DNA of 7,620 bases. Source: Bryobacterales bacterium (GTDB taxonomy: Bacteria; Acidobacteriota; Terriglobia; Bryobacterales; Bryobacteraceae). Below, in pieces: positions 1 to 5,769 of the stretch. A program made the translations under genes and the position numbers. The first letter of the stretch is position 1; every line of letters begins with the position of its first letter. Location of the stretch: NCBI GenBank assembly GCA_003142355.1, contig PLMF01000179.1, positions 31,115 to 38,734 of the forward strand, in the 5' to 3' direction. The notes under the pieces were generated by a model. The model had not been told where the DNA came from. It worked only from the letters and a program-made list of their open reading frames with translations, and searched no databases.

Positions 1-168
1 GGCTTCTTCATGAACTGGTCGGGCGCCCAGAAGGGAGAGGGATTCGAATACCACCTTCTGGCGATCGCGCTCGGAATCGCCATCCTGGCAAGAGGCGCCG
101 GAGCCCTTTCGCTGGACCGCGCGCTGAGCCGAACCAAGCCGGCGCGAGCCATGAGCGCCGCTTCGTGA
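1..168 (+). CDS. DoxX family membrane protein, C-terminal fragment (5' end outside window)
   Basis: Frame 1 is open from the window edge to a TGA at 166-168 and gives 55 residues, so the gene starts upstream of the window. The fragment begins GFFMNWSGAQKGEGFEYH, the conserved late loop of DoxX-family proteins. A hydrophobic helix (LLAIALGIAILARGAGAL) and the usual terminal SLDRALS motif follow, then a short basic tail. DoxX proteins are small four-helix inner-membrane proteins, often annotated as putative quinol oxidase subunits or oxidoreductases; their biochemical role is mostly unsettled. The loop-helix-DRALS order matches the family C-terminus, so the stop is probably native. The next reading frame starts at a GTG overlapping this stop (GTGA). 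Family assignment is fairly secure; function is not shown by the sequence. Confidence 0.82.
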   Translation, partial: GFFMNWSGAQKGEGFEYHLLAIALGIAILARGAGALSLDRALSRTKPARAMSAAS

Positions 169-305
169 CCACGCGGATCGCAGCTTCAGGCCTGGAGACC
201 CTGGCCGTCCTGGACGCGCCGGTCGCGGAGTTGCACCGCCGCCAGTTCGGGAGGTTGTCCGCAGCCGGACGCAAGCGACTCATCGTCGCGGTCGAGAAGC
301 TCCGA
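165..305 (+). pseudogene. Possible MarR-family regulator remnant (C-terminal tail only)
   Basis: The frame opening at GTG 165 encodes about 47 residues whose second half (DAPVAELHRRQFGRLS, then RKRLIVAVEKLR) resembles the last helix of MarR-type transcription factors. In those proteins a segment like LDAPVxxLHRxQLGHLS is followed by a short leucine-rich helix and the stop. The winged-helix DNA-binding part is missing: upstream is the DoxX coding region in another frame. The normal stop is also gone. The frame stays open to 425, but from about 306 the residues look random and the last 104 bases run antisense to the phosphoesterase gene. The simplest reading is a decayed remnant of a regulator that once followed doxX. 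The alternative is that the resemblance is chance in GC-rich DNA. There is no clear ribosome-binding site, although translational coupling at the GTGA overlap is possible. Confidence 0.4.
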
Positions 306-321
306 GGCCAGGCACCACCAC

Positions 322-1680
322 TCAGCGCGCTTTCTCAAGAAGACCGCGCAGGAGATGTTCCCCGATTGGCGCGCGAACGAGAGTGCGGGATGGACCCGGC
401 GGGACGCCGGGAAAATCCAGGCTGAAGAGTTGAATCGGACCGGCCGCCGGGGCGACGCCCCCGGGGCCATACCACCTGCCTGAGGCGGTCGAAAGTGCGA
501 AGGACTCCACCACCCGTGGAACCAGGTCCTCCCGGAAGCGCAGAATCATGAGGTGTCCCGAGTCGCCGGCGCCATTCGCCGGGCTGGCGCCACATTGCGT
601 GGCCAAGTCGAGCTGCTGCCAGTTCGCGAAGAGCTCCAACACTTTTTGCCCCCGCGCCGAAGAGGATTGCGGGTAATTGCGCTGCCAGTACCACCCGCCA
701 TCGCTGGCTGGGTCGATCCAATGGCCGGAAAAGACGGCAGTGAGGTTGGTAAACGACTTAAACCCGCTCTGCCAGGTCGCATCGCTTCCGTTCCACATCT
801 CGTGGGCGCTGTTGGAAGCGGGGGCGGCCCCCATGGCGTAAGCATCGGGACCCCAGCAGTTATTGGCGCCGCCGGTTCCACGCGACGCCCGGTTACTGGG
901 GGCGTTCGGATCGGAGGAAAAGTTCGCCTGGTCGGAAAGGTAGGAATGGGTGGTGATCCAGCATTCGTGGTCGGGATGAGCGTCGTGAATGCTTTTGGCC
1001 CAGTTCAGGACCGCCGACCGGGGAAAGAACTCCAACCCAATTATGAGGATTCGCCGGTTCCCGATCTTCATCCTGGTGTATGTGTTGGCGCCGGATGAAC
1101 TGTAGGATCCACCCCAATACGCCATGTCGCCCGAACCGGCCAGCGGCATGCCGGAGCCGAGCACGGAAGCCAGCTTACTGGCGCTGAATGGATTGGTCCC
1201 CGTCCATACCCCATCGAGGTGTGCGTCGTCGCGAGAAAAGCCGGCATTGCACCCGTTTACCCAGTCGTGATTGCCAGGCGTCATCTGCTTGTGGATGCCG
1301 GCCGCGTCCAGACGGCTCCAGGCCTGGGCCGCAATCAAGCCTTCACCGCCATATGCGGGACTGGCGAAATTCACGCAGTCGCCCACGCCGATGGCCGCCT
1401 TGATGCCGAGCGGCACTCCGTCCACAGGCAAGTTGCGATTCTCGACAATCCAGCTCATCAGATTGTCGTAGCTGGTGGGCCCAGTGGAACAAACATAAGT
1501 GGCGGCCATGTACTGCGGATCGGGCACCAAAACAACACTCCACGGAGCCGCAGTCTGGGCCAGGGCTCTCTTCCGGGTCGCGAGACCTACGGCAGCCGCA
1601 CCGGCGGCCACCCGCATGAACCCACGGCGCGTGAAATGCGAATGAGCACGAGGTTTCTTGCCTGCCAAGTAGTTGTGCAC
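322..1680 (-). CDS. Tat-exported calcineurin-like metallophosphoesterase
   Basis: 452 residues from a GTG start, with a GAGG about 12 bases upstream. The N-terminus carries a twin-arginine signal (T-R-R-G-F-M-R at residues 17-23), a hydrophobic stretch rich in Ala/Val/Gly and an ALAQ cleavage region near 39-42, so the protein should be folded in the cytoplasm and exported by Tat. Metallophosphoesterase motifs follow in order: D54-P-Q56, G100-D101, G136-N-H-D139, a TTH at 243-245 and SGHW at 318-321. These are the residues that bind the two-metal centre in calcineurin-like phosphatases. The first motif is DxQ rather than DxH, which I recall from secreted bacterial members with a PDTQ motif. 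The substrate cannot be read from the sequence. The family-like end is near QLFSLDF (about residue 423); the last 29 residues look like a run-on. The gene converges on the regulator remnant. It lies 106 bases downstream of the M50 gene, so it may have its own promoter. Confidence 0.88.
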   Translation of the reverse strand: MHNYLAGKKPRAHSHFTRRGFMRVAAGAAAVGLATRKRALAQTAAPWSVVLVPDPQYMAATYVCSTGPTSYDNLMSWIVENRNLPVDGVPLGIKAAIGVGDCVNFASPAYGGEGLIAAQAWSRLDAAGIHKQMTPGNHDWVNGCNAGFSRDDAHLDGVWTGTNPFSASKLASVLGSGMPLAGSGDMAYWGGSYSSSGANTYTRMKIGNRRILIIGLEFFPRSAVLNWAKSIHDAHPDHECWITTHSYLSDQANFSSDPNAPSNRASRGTGGANNCWGPDAYAMGAAPASNSAHEMWNGSDATWQSGFKSFTNLTAVFSGHWIDPASDGGWYWQRNYPQSSSARGQKVLELFANWQQLDLATQCGASPANGAGDSGHLMILRFREDLVPRVVESFALSTASGRWYGPGGVAPAAGPIQLFSLDFPGVPPGPSRTLVRAPIGEHLLRGLLEKAR

Positions 1681-1786
1681 TGCTACTATCTTACCTCATT
1701 TACTTACTTCATGGACCTCTTCGCTGGCTAAGTGTTGCATTTCAAAGGCAAAGTCTGCACGAGCCGCCGCCGATCGCCAGGACTAA

Positions 1787-2905
1787 TCAGGCCCCCAGTT
1801 CCTGTAGCGTGCGCAGGAAAGTAATGACACCTTCCCGGCTGAGCATGCCGAAAACGTGGTTATCGCGTGTGACGGGCAACTGGTTGACGCCATCGCGGTC
1901 CATCTGTTGGAGAGCGGTCCATAGCTGGGTGTCCGGGGCGGTGCGTTTCAACTGCTCCAGGGCAAGCATGATCTGCGCCGCACTCGTCGTGGCCCAATCC
2001 TGTCGCGGCACTTCCTTGATCCGGTGCAGAGTGATCATGCCAACGGTGTCTGCTCCGCGAGTGACCAGGAAGCAGCGCTGCCCGCCGCCGAAAATGTGTT
2101 CGTCCACCAACTGATCCAGCGTCAGGCCGGCCGGGACCGTGACACAGTGACTGCTCATGGCTTGCGAAACCGTGTGGCCGGCCAGCAGGCCCTGGAACAT
2201 CACCTGGTGCACCTGTTGTGAGGCGGCATTGTCGAGAAACCAGCCGATGAAAGCAATCCACAGCCCACCGCTAAAGTCGCCGTTGAACATTTTCCAGACA
2301 CCGACGAAGATGAACAGGAACCCAAAAAAACGGCCTGCGTTAGCCGCGATCAACGTGGCGCGGCGCATATTTTTCGTGGCGGCCCAAACCAGGGCACGGA
2401 ACACACGGCCGCCGTCCAGCGGGAAGCCGGGAATCAGGTTGAAGAGCACCAACGCAAAGTTGATGTAGGCCAGGTATTTCGCCAGACCCCAGAGAGGCTG
2501 AATGGCGGCAACCGCCGGCTGTGCCACGGAGAACAACACCGCCAGCACCAGGCTCACAATTGGTCCGGCGACCGCGATGAGGAACTCCGCCTTGGCGCTG
2601 GGCGGCTCCGCGCCAATCTGGGCCACGCCGCCAAAGATGAACAAGGTGATGCTGCGCACCGGCACCCTGAACCGCAAAGCGACCACCGAATGTCCCAGTT
2701 CATGGAGCAGCACGCTGGCAAAGAGCATGATCGCGGTGGCGGCGCCCATGAACCAATAGAGCAGCGGCGGCCAGGTCTTAAACTCGGCGGGATAGTAACT
2801 GCCTGCCAGCGTCCAGGTCAGCAGCGCAAAGATCAGGAACCAGGAATAATCCAAACCAATGGGGATACCGAGAATCCTGCCTAACGGAATATTGTGCCGC
2901 GTCAT
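1787..2905 (-). CDS. Site-2 protease family (peptidase M50) with C-terminal CBS domain pair
   Basis: 372 residues, an intramembrane zinc metalloprotease. The start MTRHNIPLGRILGIPIGLDYSWF is the typical opening of the S2P/Rip3-like group. The HExxH zinc motif is intact (H68-E-L-G-H72), and the second metal-ligand motif is NLIPGFPLDGGR at 156-167 with D164. About five to six membrane segments are visible: around 18-35, 48-66, 106-128, 143-160, 190-205 and 213-224. The cytoplasmic tail holds two CBS-like repeats, about 240-300 and 305-370; CBS pairs usually bind adenine nucleotides and gate activity. Such proteases cut transmembrane or anti-sigma proteins within the membrane, but the substrate here is unknown. 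No clear Shine-Dalgarno precedes the ATG; the start is chosen on the conserved N-terminus. It follows the OmpA gene by 80 bases on the same strand, which suggests partial co-transcription. Confidence 0.93.
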   Translation of the reverse strand: MTRHNIPLGRILGIPIGLDYSWFLIFALLTWTLAGSYYPAEFKTWPPLLYWFMGAATAIMLFASVLLHELGHSVVALRFRVPVRSITLFIFGGVAQIGAEPPSAKAEFLIAVAGPIVSLVLAVLFSVAQPAVAAIQPLWGLAKYLAYINFALVLFNLIPGFPLDGGRVFRALVWAATKNMRRATLIAANAGRFFGFLFIFVGVWKMFNGDFSGGLWIAFIGWFLDNAASQQVHQVMFQGLLAGHTVSQAMSSHCVTVPAGLTLDQLVDEHIFGGGQRCFLVTRGADTVGMITLHRIKEVPRQDWATTSAAQIMLALEQLKRTAPDTQLWTALQQMDRDGVNQLPVTRDNHVFGMLSREGVITFLRTLQELGA

Positions 2906-2937
2906 GAGTCGTTTGACAAGCGCTCGATGGGCCGTGC

Positions 2938-2963
2938 GGGGCTGCCTGCAATGAGTCAGCCCC
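2938..2963 (-). other. Intercistronic hairpin between OmpA and M50 genes
   Basis: Perfect 7-base arms (GGGGCTG and CAGCCCC) enclose a 12-base loop, beginning about 23 bases past the OmpA stop on the transcribed strand. No T-run follows, so it is not a classical Rho-independent terminator. It could stabilise the upstream transcript or act as a processing or attenuation element in a SYLF-OmpA-M50 transcript. A 7-base match may also be chance at this GC content. Confidence 0.35.
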
Positions 2964-2985
2964 TCGAATCGATCGCCGCCGGCCG

Positions 2986-4800
2986 TTACCTGGCTGGGAT
3001 GGGCGTGCCGATCCCCGTGCCAATTACGTCGCCGGAGATCACCAGTTCCACACGCCGATTCTGCTGCCGGCCCTGCGCGGTGTCATTGGAATCCACCGGC
3101 CGAGTCTTGCCGAAGCCCTTTGCCGTGACCGAACTACTCGGCATTCCCTGCTGTACCAGGTAATCGCGCACAGACGAGCCGCGTTGCTCGGACAGCCGCT
3201 GATTGTACTCGTCCCCGCCGACGCTGTCGGTGTGACCTTCCACATCCAGCCTCAGACCCGGATGCCCCGAGACGATGCCGGCCACCTTGGCCAGCTTTTC
3301 GCGCGCCAGAGGCCGCAACGAAAACTTGGCCGTGTCGAAAAGGACATCCGACATGTTCACAATCAAGCCACGCGCTGTGTCGCGGGTCTGTAGAATGGCG
3401 TTGAATTGCCTCAGTAGCTGAACTCGCAGTTCCGCCTTCTCCGCCTCCGCTTGCGCCTTTTCTTTGGCCGCGCGATCCAACTCCGCCTGGGCACCAGCCC
3501 GCTGCGCGTCGTTCTCGCGTTTCAGACGATCAGCTTCGTTCTGCGCCGCAGCCATCTGCGCATCGCTGTCCCGTTTCCGCCGGTCCGCTTCGTTCTGGGC
3601 AGCCGCCATCCTGGCGTCGTTTTCGTTCTTCAGCCGGTCCGCTTCGGTCTGAGAAGCCGCCATCCTGGCGTCGTTTTGGTTCTTCAGCCGGTCCGCTTCG
3701 TTCTGGGCGGCGGCCATCCGTGTTTCGTTGTCGCGCTTCGCGCGATCCGCTTCATTCTGGGCAGCCGCCATCTTCGCGGCGTTTTCCCGCTGCACGCGGT
3801 CGGCTTCAGACTGCGCGGCAAGCCGCGCCGCGTCCGCGTCCTGGGTAACACGCGCGGTGTTGGCTTGTGCCTCGGCGCGTTGACTTTCGGCTAGAGCCTC
3901 ACGGTCCGCCCCAGCCTGGCGCTCGTTGGCCAGCCGCTCCTCATCGATCTTCTTTACGGTAATGATGCGGGCATCCTCGGCCATTTGGACGGCCTCACGC
4001 GCCACCGTGGCGATGGGCTTGCTTCCCGCCTTACCCGTCAGATAGCCCTCGCCATTCTTCAGGCCCTGAACGGCCTTCTGGAAGGTATCGGGGGCATACC
4101 TCTCAGCGCCGGTCCAGCGCGCAATCTGGACGGCATTTCGCGCCTCGTAAAGTTCCAATGGCACCTTCGAGCTCAGTCGCACAGGTTTGATCTCGGCCGG
4201 GTTCACGTTTAGGGTGTACTGGCCCCGCTGCAAGAGCTCATATTTCGCGTCGACCTGTTCAATCGTTCCGACCGTTCCGTGCCGGACGAAATTCTCCATG
4301 ACGACGACGTCGCTGGGTTGAGTGACCGCGAAATAGGGTTCGGCGGTTACAATCAAGCCGAACGACTGCAGCTCCGTAGTGGCATCCAGCTTGGTCTTGT
4401 CGCCATTCAAGAGCACTTCGCCAACGTTGGTGGCGCGGCCCTCGGGGGTGATGGCCCACATCACATAGGTCAGGTACTCGGGACCGAACTTGGTGGCGGG
4501 CTGCAGTTTCTCCATGCGCGCGTCGATCTTGATGACGCCTTGCTTGCTCTCGACGGTGGCTTCGCCGCGGGCCTCGGGTAAGAGCGGAGTTCCGCGGAAA
4601 TCGATCTTGGTGGATCCGCTGCGGTGGTTGTAATTGATGGCTTTTGTGGTCCGCTCGACCACGGTGATGCGATAGATGGGCATCGCACCGGCGGCCATGC
4701 GGGCCGCATTTTCGGTTGACTGCTGAACGGGGCTGGGGGCTTGCGACGACTGGGCCGCCGCGAGCGCACATATCGTGAGGAAGGTGCCGATGATCTTCAT
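2986..4800 (-). CDS. OmpA-family periplasmic protein with DUF4398-like region and repeat coiled coil
   Basis: 604 residues. The ATG is preceded by an AAAGGA about four bases upstream. A signal peptide spans about 1-16 (hydrophobic IIGTFLTICALAAA). C11 is not in a good lipobox because the preceding residue is Ile, so a soluble periplasmic form is likelier than a lipoprotein. Residues 40-200 form a polar, probably beta-rich domain I cannot name (for example FGPEYLTYVMWAITPEGR at 105-122). Residues about 212-285 (LELYEARNAVQIARWTGAE, then YAPDTFQKA) resemble DUF4398. A long helix follows, including seven 18-residue repeats at 328-453. Residues 482-590 are a complete OmpA C-terminal domain: LFDTAKFSLRP, EGHTDSVG with D525, NQRLSEQR with R540, and NRRVEL. 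That domain binds meso-diaminopimelate in peptidoglycan. No outer-membrane barrel is present. The gene is 30 bases downstream of the SYLF gene, so the two form an operon and probably act together at the cell wall. Confidence 0.93.
   Translation of the reverse strand: MKIIGTFLTICALAAAQSSQAPSPVQQSTENAARMAAGAMPIYRITVVERTTKAINYNHRSGSTKIDFRGTPLLPEARGEATVESKQGVIKIDARMEKLQPATKFGPEYLTYVMWAITPEGRATNVGEVLLNGDKTKLDATTELQSFGLIVTAEPYFAVTQPSDVVVMENFVRHGTVGTIEQVDAKYELLQRGQYTLNVNPAEIKPVRLSSKVPLELYEARNAVQIARWTGAERYAPDTFQKAVQGLKNGEGYLTGKAGSKPIATVAREAVQMAEDARIITVKKIDEERLANERQAGADREALAESQRAEAQANTARVTQDADAARLAAQSEADRVQRENAAKMAAAQNEADRAKRDNETRMAAAQNEADRLKNQNDARMAASQTEADRLKNENDARMAAAQNEADRRKRDSDAQMAAAQNEADRLKRENDAQRAGAQAELDRAAKEKAQAEAEKAELRVQLLRQFNAILQTRDTARGLIVNMSDVLFDTAKFSLRPLAREKLAKVAGIVSGHPGLRLDVEGHTDSVGGDEYNQRLSEQRGSSVRDYLVQQGMPSSSVTAKGFGKTRPVDSNDTAQGRQQNRRVELVISGDVIGTGIGTPIPAR
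3442..3819 (-). repeat. Seven tandem 54-bp (18-residue) repeats inside the OmpA-family gene
   Basis: Residues 328-453 divide exactly into seven 18-residue units of the form AAQNEADRxKRxNDARMA. Neighbouring units at 3604-3657 and 3658-3711 agree at about 49 of 54 bases by hand count, so recent tandem duplication is likely. The outermost units (AAQSEADRVQRENAAKMA and GAQAELDRAAKEKAQAEA) are more diverged. Eighteen residues is 7+11, equal to five turns at 3.6 residues per turn, which suits a nearly straight helical rod. The repeats are in frame and coding, with no spacers, so this is not a CRISPR array. Confidence 0.93.
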
Positions 4801-4830
4801 TTTGTCCTTTATTGTCCTCTGCCCGCTGGC

Positions 4831-5505
4831 CTAGTGCCCTCGCGGAGATTGCTTATTCAGGAGACCGATCAAGTCCGCGCCCGATTTGGGTGCAGCCCTG
4901 CCGCTGGTCACGATGTCCCGGTTCTCCAGTTTCTCGCCGTAGAGCGTGGCGTTGTCATCCAGATCCTCCCGCAGGGTGGCTCCTTCCAAAGCGAGACCGG
5001 CAAACACGCCCTGGGTGCGCGACCACGAAAGAATCTCCGCGTGCATTTGAAGGTCTGTCTGAGCCGTCGCCGTGCGTCCCACGGGGCCAGCCGCGACCGA
5101 TCCTTCGGCGCCCAAAGTGAACTTACTGGCAAGCAGTTTGTCCCGTCCCCCTTGATTCATCACGAGCATGACCAAGTCCGTCTCCGAACCACCGATCTGA
5201 AAGCCAACGCTGCCGCCCTCGATGCGAACCGTGGCGGGCGCCGACCAGCCTTCGACTTTCTGGTTACGGCAGGATAGATACCCTTTTCCGTATTTGCCGC
5301 CAACTATGAAAGCCGCCGTCTTGAGACCTGGCACGATGACGATGCAGTGCGCCTTGTCGAGCAGATCCTGGGGAATCCCCTTGTCGGGGGTTGACATTAT
5401 TTGCGAAAAGACCGACGCAGCCTCGCCCAACCGCTTGGCAGGCTCATTATCGATCGCCAGTAACGTTGTTGACAGGGCCAAACCGGCCACGATCACTAAT
5501 CTCAT
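4831..5505 (-). CDS. SYLF (Ysc84-type) lipid-binding domain protein, secreted
   Basis: 224 residues from the ATG at 5505. I prefer this to the in-frame GTG at 5526 because an AAGAGG sits six bases before the ATG and because the protein then begins with a clean signal peptide (MRLVIVAGLALSTTLLA, about 1-17). The mature part is a full SYLF domain. A helical N-terminus (PAKRLGEAASVFSQIM) leads into the signature IVIVPGLKTAAFIVGG at 55-70, then KYGKG at 71-75. GSVGFQIGGSETDLVMLVM is at 98-116, LGAEGSVAAGPVGR at 131-144 and SRTQGVFAGLALEGATL at 162-178. Eukaryotic SYLF proteins bind phosphoinositides; bacterial secreted versions are thought to associate with lipid or the envelope, without an agreed function. 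It is the first gene of a probable operon with the OmpA-family protein (30-base gap). Inverted repeats lie just upstream of its ribosome-binding site. Confidence 0.92.
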   Translation of the reverse strand: MRLVIVAGLALSTTLLAIDNEPAKRLGEAASVFSQIMSTPDKGIPQDLLDKAHCIVIVPGLKTAAFIVGGKYGKGYLSCRNQKVEGWSAPATVRIEGGSVGFQIGGSETDLVMLVMNQGGRDKLLASKFTLGAEGSVAAGPVGRTATAQTDLQMHAEILSWSRTQGVFAGLALEGATLREDLDDNATLYGEKLENRDIVTSGRAAPKSGADLIGLLNKQSPRGH

Positions 5506-5511
5506 GTTTTG

Positions 5512-5517
5512 CCTCTT
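5512..5517 (-). promoter_or_regulatory. Ribosome-binding site that sets the SYLF gene start
   Basis: Read on the minus strand this is AAGAGG, followed by CAAAAC and the ATG at 5505. The spacing of six bases is standard and supports the ATG over the upstream in-frame GTG at 5526, which would place this site inside the coding region. Confidence 0.6.
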
Positions 5518-5519
5518 CT

Positions 5520-5564
5520 GTCGCACGCATAGGTTGCGACTTCTCTGCTAAGGCACGGTTAGCA
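5520..5564. promoter_or_regulatory. Two tandem inverted repeats upstream of the SYLF ribosome-binding site
   Basis: The first is GTCGCA (5520-5525) against TGCGAC (5535-5540), with a nine-base spacer. The second is TGCTAA (5546-5551) against TTAGCA (5559-5564), with a seven-base spacer. They lie about 15 and 41 bases upstream of the SYLF ATG. As DNA they could be operator half-sites; as RNA they could form two small hairpins in the leader, one almost touching the Shine-Dalgarno. I saw no convincing -35/-10 pair here. Six-base arms can arise by chance, so confidence is low. Confidence 0.3.
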
Positions 5565-5650
5565 CCATCCGCGCCCGCCCGGTAGGGGGCCACGCCACAA
5601 GCGTGCAAACAAAGGGGTTGTGGGAGACTTCGGCCACTGGGCCAGGCTAC

Positions 5651-5714
5651 CGGCGCGGGCAGAAGAGCGAGGGCGGCGACCGCAAATGCAGGTTCTGTTA
5701 CGGAAAGTGCAGGT
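5651..5714 (+). repeat. Dispersed repeat, copy A (left of ice-binding-like gene)
   Basis: This stretch aligns with 6884-6948 in the same orientation. It shares a core of gagcgagggcggc, then an atgca block and aagtgcaggt at the end, with roughly ten substitutions and one or two indels over about 64 bases. It sits in the 264-base gap between the ice-binding-like gene's stop and the SYLF start. The same gap holds a GCCGGC/GCCGGC hairpin (5722-5741) just beyond the repeat and a CCACAA/TTGTGG inverted repeat (5595-5623). Short open frames across it on both strands have no recognisable protein and are treated as non-coding. The repeat probably belongs to a larger genomic family. Confidence 0.65.
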
Positions 5715-5769
5715 CTTGCTTGCCGGCCAACCGCCGCCGGCGGGCAATATCGAGGGCGTTCCCGGGCTG

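Noticed and set aside
449..461. GGGGCG-A-CGCCCC hairpin near the 3' end of the phosphoesterase gene, considered as a terminator
   Set aside because: It is inside the coding sequence (the Gly/Pro/Ala-rich stretch around residues 405-415), has a one-base centre and no T-run.
553..1098. 181-codon plus-strand open frame
   Set aside because: It lies entirely antisense to the phosphoesterase gene, which has complete catalytic motifs. Its translation is Gly/Val/Arg-rich with no recognisable domain, as expected for a GC-rich shadow frame.
1219..1731. 170-codon plus-strand open frame
   Set aside because: Most of it is antisense to the N-terminal half of the phosphoesterase, including the metal-binding motifs and the Tat signal.
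3442..3819. Regular 54-bp repeats considered as a CRISPR or satellite array
   Set aside because: Units are contiguous, in frame, without unique spacers, and encode a regular helical protein segment with a conserved amino-acid pattern.
3451..3894. 147-codon plus-strand open frame with internal repeats (RFVLGSRHPG-like)
   Set aside because: The repeats are the antisense reading of the 54-bp units of the OmpA-family gene. The frame has no domain and no independent ribosome-binding site.
4741..5277. 178-codon plus-strand open frame across the SYLF/OmpA junction
   Set aside because: It is antisense to two well-supported genes and low in hydrophobic structure. It matches nothing I recognise.
5506..5526. 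Upstream GTG start for the SYLF gene adding seven residues
   Set aside because: The added residues (VRQKRQN) precede a clean signal peptide, and the good AAGAGG site is positioned for the ATG at 5505.
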